Positions 12,801 to 26,475 of a DNA stretch of 64,000 nucleotides are shown here, one piece after another. Under the pieces are notes generated by a model. It ran no database searches. It had not been told where the DNA came from and saw only the letters and a program-made list of their open reading frames with translations. The stretch spans positions 2,799,823 through 2,863,822 of the forward strand of contig JALIRH010000031.1 in assembly GCA_023055505.1 (NCBI GenBank), given 5' to 3'. Source of the DNA: Callipepla californica brunnescens (lineage: Eukaryota > Chordata > Aves > Galliformes > Odontophoridae). Position 1 is the first letter of the stretch. Each line of letters opens with the position of its first letter. Made by a program: the position numbers and the translations under genes.

Positions 12801-14999
12801 ATTTAATAAAAGGGCAGTTGTCTAGATCCAGGCCATCTGCTTTTGTGGGGCAGACACTGACGTACAACAGCAAGATAAGCGGGAGGGTCATAAAAATTCA
12901 TAGTAACCCTCAGGAAAGAATGGACAGGCATAAAATATTACTGTTTTATTGAATATTGTATTAAATATTCATATAGAATAAGATCTATAAATGATGGTAA
13001 AACCAATCATTAACCTATAACAGAAACCAGCAAAAGGTCTTCACACCTTGTGTGCATGTGCAACCTACCTGGAGCCTACCTGACGCATTTCACCAGATTT
13101 TACCTGCACTGTCTTCTCTTATGGTGACTGCACTACACACATATGTTGAAGATAACCTTCCAAACAACCATCACTAGACTTATTTTAAAAGCTGTATTTC
13201 AGAGTTGAGAGCTTTCTACAAAGACTTATATTAAAAAAATAATAAAAAATAAAATGCTGTTTCCTAGGATCAAATTGTTCAGAGCAGTTTGCTAATCCTT
13301 GAAAATTTATAACAGACATAAGGGGAGGCTAACTCAGCATGCTAGCTGGGAAAGGAAATCCTCACCCTAGGTCATTCCAGGAGCTTTCTTTTCCAGTCAC
13401 TGGTAGTCAAGAATTGGAACAGACACATTGCTGCTGATAATTCAGTTTAATATTGCTCCATTACCAACAAGCTCTGATTTGGCATTCTGCAGACAAAAAA
13501 CCTTCAGTTTGTAAAAGAAATAATTCCTAGTAATGAAAAATATCTACCTCCTTTTTATTTTGAACTGATTTTACAGACTATGACTGCATGCAACACTGCT
13601 CTGACTGCTCTTGAAATACCTTCTTATTTACCACATACATGCATTCACAACACAGAATCACACAATATCCCAACCATATAGTAGGTGATTACACAGCCCT
13701 CTAAGTTTGTCAAAATCTTCCTTCAAGGGCTCTCTACCATCATGGGAATGACTTCTCCTAATTCTGTGAAAATTTAGTGTCATTGGAAAATAAATATGAA
13801 TGATGATAACTAGTGCCATTTTGGAAAAAAAAAAAAAAAAGAAGAGCTGGAGAAAAAATAAATATAAATAAACATAAAAAGAAGCATCATATAATTAAAA
13901 ACACCAACCAAAACTGTTGTCTCCTGTAAAAATTACATTTAATCCATCAACTGGTCTGATACTGATTTTCCACCACGTTTACTAAGTTTTATGTGTCCAC
14001 ACTTCCTTGCTTCTTCAAATTTGTACTTTTAGGGACAGCTTTTGAGACACCACGTGAACCGGATCACAGATGTCCGTGAAATAATATATGACTTTCAAAA
14101 TGGATTACGTATGGGGTACACATACATGCCCATGTTCACACATATTCTGGAAACCTAACTTTTATACCATGTGTTCTGACCCCAGTTTAACTTCAAGAAA
14201 AAACTCCCTTTAACCTAGACATGTTTAATATATTTATATATTAGTAAATGTATAATTAAAGCAAACTAAGTTTGAGGAGGGGAGAAACTTATTCAAATGA
14301 CCTCAGGCTCAATACATAGATCATATTGCCTTTTCTGCCAAGTCAAAACAGGATATGCTCTTAGTATGGCTGAAAAAGGAAAATGTTCCCAGCAGAATGA
14401 TTATTTAATCCTGAATCAGCAGTACATCAACAGCCAGTCAATATGATTTCCTATCAAAGAGACTACTAAAGCAGAAAATCAAAGTTCTTCTTTTGGTTTT
14501 ACGCTACACTAATTTGAACAACAAATGATTCGTGTTCTCTGCATGACTAGTGTTCTCACCTAATACCTGCATATCAGCAATACATCAATTCAGCTTTGCA
14601 AAGAACAAGTGCTATTCATATTCCAGGTTATCTTTAGTTTCTAAAGCCAGTCACAGCACACTTCTGAATTTTCAGATTGAGTGACATAATTCTTTTTCCC
14701 TCTCCCTTCCAACTGAACATGCAGAGGTGAGACCAGGTTGCCTGTCCCTTCACAGTAGTTGATAGCACTCTACTTTAGGATTTGTTCGGGATTGCTCTTA
14801 CAGAATTAAAGTGTCCCCTGAGATATCAAAAATAAATGAGGTAAAAGCAGAGAGCACATTTATCTAAGGAGCAGACTGCTCCAATCATGTTAATTTAATA
14901 TGTTCCATGGTGTGCCAAGAGGTGACTGGTATCAATAATTCTCTACAGCATACACCGCAGAATTCGAGTAAACTGTGGAAAGCAAAGGAAGACTGAGAG

Positions 15000-15055
15000 A
15001 AAAAAAAAAAAAAAAAGTGATTTTTTTAAACCTTTTTTTTTTTTTTTTTTTTTTT
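15000..15055. repeat. Paired A17 and T23 homopolymers
   Basis: An A17 run at 15000-15016 is followed 16 nt later by a T23 run at 15033-15055. The two can pair as a hairpin in single-stranded DNA or in the intronic transcript. Such a pair may be the footprint of tail-to-tail retroelement insertions, but no element body is visible. Confidence 0.8.
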
Positions 15056-17732
15056 AATCAAAGTCAAGAGAATTCAAATTCTGGTAATAAAGTTCATTAA
15101 CCTGCCTCTGTCATGGACTTAACATTTGATCTCAGGGTGTCCAAGAACCAATGCTCTCTTCTGTTGGAAGAAACAGTCTTCCAACTGACAATATGAACAC
15201 TATGCTACACTGAACCTTTGGAGCTGAGCTTCATGTTTTGTCGGTAGAGTAAGCCTGAGGTGATAGGTACCAAAATGAAAAGAGATCACATCCTGAAGTA
15301 AGCCAACAGCCTTGTTGTATATATGATTATGTAATGAGACTGAATTCTGTTTTTTACATATAATATTCGTGTAGTTTTTATTCTGTTCTGTACTTTTCCT
15401 TTTTTTAATACCTTGTGAACTCACAGTGTTTCTTCTCAGGTTTCATTATGTGCTGTGGATATTTGAGATCATATTGCACTTAACACAAACACAATGCAGT
15501 TATGTTTTCACATTTTCATTTTGCTTTAGGCCTCCCGTATGCATTTTTGTCTTTTCTTCCTCATGAGCTACATTTTAAGTGATTTAAGATTTATAAACAG
15601 TCCAAGTTAACAACAAAATACAGTCACTATCTCCCTGCCCTAGAATGCATTACATACATTCAGTTGGAAAGGAAAGTAATAGCTGGAAAAGATGATGAGA
15701 AGGCCAAAGTCACATTCAACTTTGACTTTTCTGTTCAGATTTACAATATATCATAATTTTGACTTTACTCTCAAATAAGATTAAATCAGAAAGAAAGTTT
15801 TTAGTTGCTTTTGTTGTTACTGTTATTTTTTTGTCTTGGTGGGAGTATTTTTGTTTGTTGTCATTTTTACATTACTACCATTATAGTTCCTAAATATTTT
15901 CACTCTGAAAATCACTTAACAGTATCTCTCTGCTGTCTTTTATGCTGCAAACCCTGTTCCCAAAGTAATTTTTCCAAAAGCTTCTTCTTATGGCTGCTTG
16001 TTTCTCCTTCCATGAGGGAATTCCATTCTTACAACAAGCTTGAGTCCACATATATTTTTCTGGGGTTGTTGTGTTGCAGAAATAGAGCACAGATTAAAAT
16101 TATTTTGCAACACTGCTTATTAGTGAAACGTCAGTGCACTAAGAAATGTATGCTCCAAATAAAACTCTAATTTGATTTGACAAAATAATACATTTTTTTA
16201 ACTTGAGATGTTTCCATAAGATAAACATATGCCTCATTCTTACAAGACACTGACTTTTTATTCGTACAGCAATTGGTTATATCTATACAATACAAATCCC
16301 CATGTTACCCTCACCACAGCACCTGTGTCAGATCCACAGATATATGAGCAACACAAAATGTATAATCACACTGTTGCGTTATTTTTGTATGCTTTACAGC
16401 ATGTGACTAGTCACTAATAAACTTAAAAGATAGATTAATCTACTGCACATGATTGTCAGAAAAACAGGAAAACATTAAAATGCACTTAGAGTTCTAGATA
16501 GAGATACGTTGTGCTGGGTTCATGCTTGGGACGGAAGGAATATAGCACCTTTTGTAACCATGTACAGAGGATTCATGCATTTGAGATCTCCCTGGTCTTT
16601 TTGATGACAGTTTGTCTTCTTCCTCTGGCTGTTCAGGCTGTGCCTGGGTTTCCCATAATTAACGTGTACTATGACCCACTGGACACTTGTTGGAGAAGTT
16701 TGAATCCAAACTGGTGGATATTTCTCAAAAAGAAAACTGATTCAGTCCTAAACCAGCACTTATGTTAATACAAGATCTCATAATTTCACCAATGCTGACA
16801 TGAGATTCTAGGGTAGATTCTGCATTTCATCATTTCACTGGCAAGTGCACTTCTTTAGAATTCAATAAGATTTGACATATCCTGTATTTTGTCTTTTCTG
16901 CATTCCACATTCCTATGCACATAGGAGACCTTCTCAAATTGCTCTTAGATGACAAAGCATGTACCAGCAGATATTTTTTTTTTTCTGAATGAGGCTTCCC
17001 TATCTATCTTTGAAAAACCGAGAAGAAATTCAAACACATTTCTTTGATACCATTTGGCTCATTGCAGATTTTTGCTGTGTTGTAAGCACAATATTGAATG
17101 CATTAAATAACCTCATAATCACATTTAAAGGCTTAGTGATCTAGTGCCACCAATGCACTAAAATATATGATAACAAATGCAGTCAGCATTTTCCATACCA
17201 TATGCTTGTAAATGTTATTCTGCAGGGAACCAATTAAAACTATGGAAAAATTGTAACACAGACATATGGAACAAAACAAAGCAACTTATCTTGTCACCAT
17301 GGTGCTTGCTCAGTACATTGATTAGGGAATGGTGATATTATAGGCAAACAAACGCCACTTTAATTAAAGTGTGCTGAAAGGCAATAAACAGTAGCAATCT
17401 AAAATATTCATTTTTGCTCTGCTGATGTTAGTTTTCATGCTAATGAGACAGAAGATATGAAATACACTCCTGTAAACAAAAACAAAAACAACAACAACAA
17501 AAAAAAACAAATCTCAATTTTATTTGAAGAAATGCAAGTCTAGCATTGAAAAAAAAAAAAAAAGTGGTTGGATCTCAGGGAAAAGATTTAAAATACTACT
17601 AAGGACATATGACATTCCAGAAAAAAAACTTTAAGAACATGTTAGCTCTTAAAAATTTTTCTACCAGGAGGTAGTACATTAAGTGATCTACTATGTCTTA
17701 TCCATATATACTTCCAGTGCGGTTAAGAATGG

Positions 17733-17769
17733 AAAACAAACAAACAAACAAAGAACAAACAAACAAAAA
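17733..17769. repeat. (AAAC)n microsatellite
   Basis: AAAC tetramers with one interruption (AAAGAAC). Intronic. Confidence 0.85.
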
Positions 17770-19436
17770 TACAGTAGAAATTGAAGAAATAACTACCAAT
17801 CACTTTGAAAACTATCCTCCAGAAGAAATAAAAAGTGGAATCATTATTTAAAACCCAGGCCTGGGTCAAGCCTGGAAAGATCTACAGGAGGGAATAAGAT
17901 CAACTTGGTGTTTTCCGATCTCTCTTGTACTGCAGTACCATAGCTCCTAAGTCTCACAGAGCATGACAGTGCTCATTAAAGAGCTTCAAAAATAGAAGTA
18001 AAAATTTAGAGATTATGTATCTTAAGTGAGAATCTTTACTACTTTTGCACAGTGCTAGTGACACCTTGTAATATTTATGGTGATTATTATTTCTACAACA
18101 CCAAACTGGAGCTCCATTTCACATCGTTTTGTTTAGAGTAGGTGTATGCTTCACAGATAGACAATTTTTACAGAACCAAAAGAACAAATAATGTTCATTG
18201 TACTGGCCATCATCCAGCACACCCGAGGTATGTCTAGAGCTGCTATACAACGAGCAACCTTTTTCTCATGAAGTAATCACCAGATTGTCACTGCACCTAC
18301 CAACTCCACATGCTATCCAAACAAAAGTGAGAGCTTTGGTACTTGTAAAACTTTTGCTGACTAAAGATAGACACAGAACTGTCACAGAAGTCCAATTTTT
18401 GTCTCATAAAAGGTATGTAGATAAGAAGAATATAAATGTTCACCTTTACGGAAACAGAGAGTGTATAGCGCTAAATATTAACTTCACAATCAACTATTGC
18501 TTTAAAAGTATGAAAAATTATGGACAAAATCATTTAAAGTGTAGCTAAAAAGTAAATTGAAGCATTATCAATATTACAAAGGAATACAACAATTTCTTCA
18601 AAGATATATCACATATTATTCATTTCTGTTTAAAAGTTTGGGTAAGCATAAACAAAATATGAGAACAAGGAACATCCCTATAAGAGATTTATTTTGTTTA
18701 CAGTTTAGTTCAGTTTCATCCATCCCAATCAAAGTTTTCACTATAGATAACCTCAAAATTTTATTAAGAAGGAAGAGGTAATAAAAATTCACATATGAAG
18801 AGATATTAATGAATGAAGCAAGACACCCACTTCTTCAGTGACAATTTCACAGAACATACAAAAGAATCCTCTCTGCTAGAAGTGTTACAGACAATCTGCA
18901 TTCCCTTCTGAAATTGCAGCCCCCAGTCCCACCCCCCCTTCCCGCCCTCCCCCCCCAGCTAATTCAAAAGGCAACCAATATTTTGGTAAAAGAATGATTA
19001 CAGCAAACAGAATAAATTACTTTAAGATTTCAACTTTAACCTTTAACTGACAGTTTCTATGTAGATAAGCAGCATCCTCTGATTTTTCAATTAACAAAGG
19101 ATGATTCAGTTTAAATTTATGGAGAATGTAAATAACTGCAGCCTCCTCCACAGAGGGAGTTGCCTGATTTTTCTGAACCCTCCAGCTCTTGGCTTTCAGT
19201 TAGAAAAAGCAGCATCCATTGATTTCTCTGCCTACTGTTGTTAAGAACAAAAGGTCCAAAGGTAAGGAGAGAAATCTAAACTATCAAACAACAATCTGCT
19301 TCCTGGAAGGCATCTGCTAATGCCTTCCTTCCACCAAATCACAGAGCTCTAAACTTTCAAAGCGATTCTGAAAGTAAAAATTAGAGATCATAACAACTTT
19401 CCTAGGTCACCTCTTGCACAGAAAGTCCTTACATGT

Positions 19437-19453
19437 AAATAAATAAATAAATA
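19437..19453. repeat. (AAAT)n microsatellite
   Basis: Four AAAT units in PRUNE2 intron 1. Confidence 0.8.
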
Positions 19454-20389
19454 GATTTTAAGGTAATCAAACAGAAAATAAATATATACAAGGTACATAT
19501 GGAAACCAAAATATCTGATACAGCAAATAACAGTCTCGTGCTTCTTACTTGCAGAGAGCATGAGTGCTGATAGAGCATCTACATTTTAGTCATAAATATA
19601 CTATACCTCAGTGACCAGCAGCACACAATACTCCCATCGAATGGACATTTGGTATTTACCAGTAAGATAATTTCTGTGTTGCTACACTAGAAAATGCTGC
19701 AATACATAATAATGTGTATATATCTATTTGTATACATTCATCACCATTACAGATATTAACTAGTATCCAGTTAAGTACTTGTCAGAACGGGAACACTTTA
19801 AATTAGAAACTGATGATTTCATGGCAGTACAGTGTAAGGTCACTCTCTGTTCCCAATCTGCTATTTCTTTAGCTCAGGAGTTCTGATTAGTTAATTACCT
19901 AAATCTCCACAGATCAGAATACCATTACACAGCATTTTATGTTAAATAAGTATTTCTGACTGAAGAAACAAGAGCAGTAACTTTCCCTTACACAGGAAAC
20001 ACGTGATGGGTGTATTATGCTGTTGAAAGGATACCTGTTCAGCACTAATGGAATTGGGAAAGTCTATTAAAAAAGAAATAGGTCATAATTCTTTCCTATT
20101 TTAACAGAAAAGTAAATACAACATTTTTTTTCTGAGGATCATTCAAGGGGGAAAGGATAAGACAAAATGGCAACATACTCGTCTGCGGTCTTATCTGAAC
20201 ATTTTACCTCCAACTTTAGACAGGATTCATATGAATAAATACCAATACTTACTAGTCAACTCTGAATAAAAAAATACATCAGGTCAAAATGAACATTTAA
20301 ATGCTGAATACCTTAAAAAAGATTTGAAATACTTCAGTCTACCTACCAATTAAACATATCAATAAGCTGTTTAAAAACATGTTTTCCCA

Positions 20390-20661
20390 GATAACTAATG
20401 ACAGGATGAGAGGGAATGGCCACAAGTTGTGCTGGGGAAGATTTAGATTAGATTTGAGGAAAAATTTGTTCTCTGAAAGAGTGGTCAGGCACTGGAATGG
20501 CCTGCCTAGGGAGGTGGTTGAGGCACCGTCCCTAGCACTGTTCAAGAAGCGTTTAGATGAGGTGCTAAGGGATTTGATTTAGTAGCTTGGTGGGTAGGGA
20601 TGGTTGGATGATCTTACAGGTCCTTTCCAACCTAATGTATATATGAATCTACGAATCTATA
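20390..20661 (+). mobile_element. CR1 LINE, 3'-terminal fragment (plus strand)
   Basis: About 270 bp of the CR1 3' end. Recognisable pieces include the GAAAGAGTGGTCAGGCACTGG block, the AGGGAGGTGGTTGAG block, and the GGATGATCTTACAGGTC-type terminal hairpin region, ending in two degenerate ATTCTATG-type octamers at 20645-20660. Translation gives the familiar [19 protein letters not shown] peptide, the end of ORF2 (reverse transcriptase protein). The copy is severely 5'-truncated, as is usual for CR1, and is antisense to PRUNE2. It is the only plus-strand CR1 noticed in the window. Confidence 0.92.
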
Positions 20662-21293
20662 AAGACCAAGCTTCATGTGGCTTTGTGATTTGAGTCATAC
20701 ATTCCAGGCAGAGCGATGTATGAGAAAAATTTCTAGAAAGAGGCCTCCTGACAGAAATAGACTTAACTGGAAGAGGTCCACATCCCTGAGCTGAAGACAC
20801 AAATACTATGTTCCTGTGCTTTTAAAGCCAACTTTATAAATACACTGCAATGATTGATATTAATTTGATCAGTTAAGATACCTATAATGATTGCATCTTA
20901 CTAACACCAATATAGAAAGCTTAAATCTTATATGTTTCTTTAAAAATAGCATTCAAGATATGCACATAACACAACATACAAGCTTTAACTTATGCATGAC
21001 ATGAAATAACTGTTACAAATTGTACATTGTGAAGCATTGAGGGCATTCAGCATGCTAAAGATAACTCTGCCAAAAAAACAGCAGTCTTTCCTATAGTGAC
21101 ATGCAGTCTGTGTAATAATCTCATGTTGTAGGAGAATGTGTAACTAAATGATTAAATGAAACATACCCCAGGCTGCTCTTCATGAATGGGATCACCTTTT
21201 CAAGTACACTTTGGTGTAAAAAAAAAACATTCAGAAAATGCAGTAGTGAATGCTGAAGTGACAGAACCATATATAGTGCCCAGGAAAAAACAG

Positions 21294-21326
<33 letters not shown>

Positions 21327-24300
21327 CAATCAAATTTGGAGGTCTGTATACCTTATAAATAGCAAGGCACATAAGTCAGTTATCACCCTCTTCTTAGCAC
21401 CACCTTCAGTCATCCTGGCTAAATGACATCAATAGCACAACAGCCAGTATCCAAAAATTAAACTAGTAAGAGACTCAATACAAACTCTGTGAAAGATACG
21501 GAGGGGAAAAAATAAATAAGTAAAACGATTAGCCATTTCAGAAATTCTGTGCAAAGAATAGTGCAAAGAAAAACACATAATGTTATGGTAATGGTTTTCC
21601 TAAAATACTATTGTAGCCAGACAGGTAAGTGCCTCTTTTAACATAAAGTACAACTGACCCCAAACAACTCAGGTCTGATCCCAATATAGCTCAAACTGAA
21701 CCTCCAGAAAAAGCAAAACTGCAGAAACAGCATGAAGAATACTAGCAGCATTCTGGAATAGTTTTGCTAAGTTTGTTCTATTTCCTTCAAAATATTTTTG
21801 GTTGTCTCACAGAGTACTGAACTGTGCTAGTGGAAAAATGGCAAACTACCTAATTAATTTCTTAATATTGTTCTTAGCTCAAAAATAAAAAAACAAAAAA
21901 CAAAAAAGCCCACAACTTTCCCCTGTGTTTGAACTTCACTGTATGAATGATTATTTAGCCAAGCTCCCACATCCAGATTTTGAAAATCTGGATTGATTTA
22001 ACTTTATATTAACTTTTCATTCCTAAATACTCTTCATTATTTTAAAATATTTCTACATTTTATGGTTTTGAGGATTTAGAGATTACTGTGAAGAAACCTG
22101 AAATATTTGTTAGGTGATGATGCTAGAGTACGCTCAATGGAACAACTGATTCTACTGAATTACATAGGCAGAAGTGCCCAGAAGTATGCACTTCAGACAC
22201 TTCACACGTAGAAGTAGATGACCACACATTTACATTCAGGTGCATACACAGGCTACAGTCAGAGACACAGTATATATTTCTCCATATTCTGTATTCAGGA
22301 ACATGTGAGAGCTACTGCTACACAAGTTCATCAGGCTTTAAATGAGATCCACAAGTAACATTTTGCGTTGGAATTGTGCCTAAACACCAAGGGATCCTAT
22401 TCACCACCTCCCCTCAGAGAATGCAAGATCTACAGTCCTATGTATGTTTGTTCTGGTTCTCTTCATTATCAACACTATGGAACTAGAATTTCTCCCAACC
22501 CTTTTCCATCCTTCTCCCAGTTACCAGATACAGCAGCTGTACAGGACAGAAGACCAGGATAGAACACCACCAATCTCAACTTATTGAGCACATTAACATC
22601 ACACAGCTGTTCCATGTCTTTCTTTTTCTTCTCACTGATAGCAATAGCAATTCAATGATTTTATACTTATCTCTATAATTAAAGACTAGATAAAAATTAC
22701 ACTTGCAGAAAATACGTTCTTCAGGGTCACTTCAAAAGATGTGCTTACAAAGACAAAGGCACAGAGACTTGAAAGCTTTAGTATAAGATGTTGGATGACA
22801 GGATAACCCACCAGAATTAGAAATAACCTTGTGTCTCAGAACAGAAAGCCTTTATTCTCACAGGCAATGCAACAGCAGAAGCTACCACCAATGTAGGGGG
22901 AGAGGGAGGAGAAAACCCTATCTCTATGACACCTATTTCCAGTCACATTAGATTCATCTGATTTGTATTTCTCTCTGGCCTTCCAGTACAACTATCTGTA
23001 CTACACTGGTGTTATTTGTAAAGGCATGCCAGGAAAAAGACCTACTTATTAAAGCTCGGTGGGTTTGAGCTATATTAAGCTTTCTGCGTGTTGATTTACT
23101 TTAATTAAATGCCCTCAGAAATGATGGCAATTACACAGAGATGGGCTCTTGAAATTAATCCTTCTCTAACAATAGTAACTAAAAACTGTAGACAGCGTGC
23201 ACAAGCATATTCTCAAGGCAGCCTTTCACATTTTTGTTTGATTACTGATAGGACTAGGAAGCAAATATTTCTGCATTTAATAAATAATATCTTTCATACC
23301 ACCATACTATTCTCACTTTCTTTTTTGTAGTTTTCACTCCTTGGCTTTGACCCTGTATCATTCACCAGTTATTCCAAGGTTTCATGATTCTCACCAAACT
23401 GTTCAAACTTACAAGTGTTAGATAAGAATCTTGTTCAAAATAGCATTTAGTGTTAGTTTACAGGTACAGAATAGGGCTTTTAAACTCTCAAGTAATCTGC
23501 AGAAAATGCAAGAGAATTCCCTTTCACTGCCTATTAACTACTCTAACACGTTTAGTTATTTTGCTAAATACAGCAACAGTTTTTAACTCCCAGCGTACAT
23601 AACATCTACCAATCTAGTCAGATTGACTACCTCCCTCTAACTCACAGCAAATTATGACAATAATGGGCTACTGTCTGAATATTCAGAAAAGTGTTCAAAA
23701 CAAAATAAAACAAATGTGTATTCGAATTAGAAGGCATGCCATTATTTAGCTTCTCGAGGTTGTCATAGATAAATAGCTTACTGTAAGGGCTAGATGTTTT
23801 TAACTGGAAGATAAATGGTCTTTCAGCTATAGCTGTGCACAGTGTCAGGGGCATCCAGTCACCTGTTCCATTTACTGGAGCTGTGGATTCCGTCAGCATC
23901 TCAGAGGGACAGAGCTTATACTCTGCTTCCGATTCAAAACAACAGTCAGTTGAATTTAAGTGTGTTCTCAAGAACTGCTGTGTTCTGAATATATCTGTTA
24001 ATGACATACTTATTAATATCCAGCCTTGAAAATATACATAAGAACACATCAAAGTATGGCTGCATCAAAAAACAGACCTATTCCAGATTTTTTATTAAAG
24101 TTTGCAAAAATACATTTATTATTTATGTTTCCATATTGCTTTTAGTACTTAGAATTGCTCCATATTTCCTTCAAATTGAAGAGACAAAAGAGACTATTAA
24201 ATATACATTCTATCTTAAACAAGTTTTCTCAGGAATGTGAAAGCTATGGCAGACAACAGGGCATAAGTAAGGCCAAGTTTCTCCTTCCTTGAGAGGCGTA

Positions 24301-24393
24301 TATTTCCCTAAGAGAACAATATTTCTCCTACTTATAGAAGATGACATCCAAACCAGCTTTATTCACTTCTCCAAAATTTTCCTGCATACCTCA
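20662..24393 (-). other. PRUNE2: PRUNE2 intron 1, unique segment
   Basis: No exon or mobile element was recognised. The most notable content is an A31 run at 21294-21324. Other open frames are short and have no family resemblance. Confidence 0.65.
21294..21324. repeat. A31 homopolymer
   Basis: Thirty-one consecutive A residues on the plus strand, the longest homopolymer in the window. No retroposed gene body was recognised directly 5' of it, so a retrotransposition origin is unproven. Confidence 0.9.
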
Positions 24394-24540
24394 ACAAAAC
24401 ACAAGAAAACTTTCAGGCTTTCTATTGATTTTTGTTTTGCTTTGTTTTTCATGCATCTTGCTTATCTGAGATTTTATTCTTCATTTGAAGCTTTCATTTC
24501 TTACATGGTGGAAATAAAATTCTGCTGTTATAGTGGTCAA
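24394..24540 (+). repeat. Left arm of a 147-bp inverted duplication
   Basis: This 147-bp segment recurs in reverse complement at 27690-27836 with five mismatches and no gaps by eye (142/147). The flanks on both sides are unrelated. It lies in PRUNE2 intron 1, just before a TA dinucleotide run. The arms enclose about 3.15 kb that includes the CR1 at 24.9-26.5 kb. The apparent peptide similarity between the two copies simply follows from the shared DNA and is not evidence of coding. Confidence 0.9.
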
Positions 24541-24886
24541 TATATATATATTGATATAGAAGGCGGCTTCCTATAGATAAGTGGAAATTAGAACATGCTA
24601 CACTTATGAGCTTGACATAAGTTACATGCAGTCATGCAACACCAAACAAGTGCATGTACGTGCACGAGCACAAACACACACAGACACCACACCCCTGGCG
24701 GATCAGTGGGATTTCAGAAATCCTCAGCAGTGCACTGCCACTGGATTTAGGCAGTTAAGACACAGAACACTGCCCAGGGGCTCCCTTGTCCATTAACCCA
24801 CTTTCTCTGTAAGTGATTGTGCTTCCCTGTGCATGCAAGTGACAGCAAGAGAGCACAAACTAGATAAAAGTCTATTTTAAAATCAA

Positions 24887-26475
24887 AGAATCATAGAATC
24901 ATTTGAGGAGGAAGGGACCTTTAAAGGTCACCTAGTCCAACTCCCCTGCAATAAACAGGGACACCTACAGCTAGATTAGGTTGGTCAGAACCAGGTCCAA
25001 TCAGACCTTGAGTATCTCCAGGGACGGAGTATCCACCACTTCTCTGGACAACCTGTACCAGTGCCTAATAACTCTTACTGTGAAAAACTTCTTTCTTGTA
25101 TACAGTCTAACTCTATATCCCCTGTTCTAGTTTGAAATAATTTCCCCTTGTCTTGTCACAACAGACCTTGCTAAAGAGTATGTTCTTTCTTATAGCCACC
25201 TTTAGATCCTGAAAGGCCAATATAAGGTCACCCTGGAGCCTTCTCTTCTACAGGCTGAAAAGCCCCAGGTCTCTCAGCCTGTCCTCACAGGAGAGGTGTT
25301 TAATCCCTTGGATCATTTTTGTGGCCCTCCTCTGGATGTTCTCCAATAGGTCTATGTCACTCCTGTACTGAGGACTCCACATCTCAATGCAGTACTCCAG
25401 GTGAGATCTCAGCAGCGCAGAGTAGAGGGGCAGGTTCACCTCCCTCAATCTGCTGGCCACTTTTGATGCAGCCCAGGATACAGTTGGATTTCTGAGCTGT
25501 GAGGACACACTGGTGGCTCATGTCCAGCTTGCCATCACCAGGTCCTTTTTGGCTCAATGTTCTTGTCTCCCAGCTTGTACTGATAGTGGGAATTGCCATG
25601 ACAGAGATGCAAGATCTTGCACTTGGACTTGCTGAACCTCTCTATGTCCTCCTAGACCCATTGCTCAAGCCTGTCTAGGTCAGTCTAAATGGCACCCTGT
25701 CTCCCAGGCATATTGACTGCACCACACAGCTTGGTGTCATCCACAAATTTGCTGAGAGTGCACTCAGTCCCACTGTAAATGTCATCAATGGAGATACTGA
25801 AGTGTATCAATACCAAAGATGACCAGAGGGACATCACTTGCCATCAGTTTCCATCTGGACATCGAACCGTTGACCACCACTCTCTAAGTACGTTCTCTTG
25901 TCCACTGAACAGTCTACTCATCAAAATCATATCTTTCCAACTTGGAGAGAAGGATGTTGTGCAGGAGCATGTCAAAGACCTTACTGAAATCCAGACAGAT
26001 GACATCAGTGGCTCCTTCCTTGTCCATTGATGCAGATATGCCATCATAGAAGGCCACTTGGTTGGTCAGGCAGGACTTGACACTGGTGAAGCCATGCTGG
26101 TTATCCCATATCACCTCCCTCTCTTTCATATGCCTTAGCATAGCCTCCAGGAGGATCTGATCCACAAACTTTCCTAAAACATAGGTGAGGCTGACTCGTA
26201 GGTAGTTTCCCTGGGTCATCCTTTTCACCCTTCTTAATGATGAGTGCAATGTTGCTTTTTTTTCAGACAACAGAGACCTCACCTCACTGTCATGATTTTT
26301 CAGATATCATCAAGAAAGTCTTGGTGACTACATCAGCCAATTCTCTCAGGACTTCTGGATGCATCTCACTGGAACCCACAGATTTACAAATGTTCAGGCT
26401 CTTCAGGTGGTCATTCAGCTAATCTTCATTTACAACAGGAAGACTGTTCCTCCAGTGCCCACATTCATACCCAAA
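24887..26475 (-). mobile_element. CR1 LINE, 5'-truncated, with degenerate reverse transcriptase
   Basis: The 3' tail (reverse complement of AGAATCATAGAATC) starts at 24887, and the element extends about 1.6 kb to its truncated 5' end near 26475. It carries part of ORF2, which encodes the reverse transcriptase. The frame at 25914-26282 has the QHGF block ([11 protein letters not shown]) and motif A as [11 protein letters not shown] near 25971-26003, where active copies usually read LDFSKAFD. Frameshifts and stops break the frame, so the copy is dead. It sits in PRUNE2 intron 1 in the same orientation as the gene. The 5' limit is uncertain by tens of bases. Confidence 0.93.

Larger units (their letters stand above)
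7180..20389 (-). other. PRUNE2: PRUNE2 intron 1, 3' portion: unique AT-rich DNA
   Basis: These 13 kb of intron have no recognisable exon or LINE. They contain microsatellites and homopolymer runs: a GTT repeat at 9422-9443, a TTTG-rich tract near 9830-9890, A16 at 13825-13840, A17 and T23 at 15000-15055, an AAAC repeat at 17733-17769, and an AAAT repeat at 19437-19453. A C-rich patch lies at about 18920-18957. The open frames here are short, poor in methionine, and show no family signature. Confidence 0.7.

Noticed and set aside
15805..16170. A 121-residue plus-strand frame with a hydrophobic leucine- and phenylalanine-rich start resembling a signal peptide
   Set aside because: The hydrophobic start comes from a T-rich tract, and nothing else supports coding.
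18198..18548. A 116-residue plus-strand frame in intron 1
   Set aside because: No recognisable domain, and no flanking splice or polyadenylation signals that would support a gene.
23642..24052. A 136-residue minus-strand frame in intron 1
   Set aside because: No family resemblance, no splice or promoter context, and a length compatible with chance across 64 kb.
25914..26282. Reverse transcriptase-like protein as a host gene
   Set aside because: It is a fragment of the CR1 at 24.9-26.5 kb, with broken frames and a CR1 tail.
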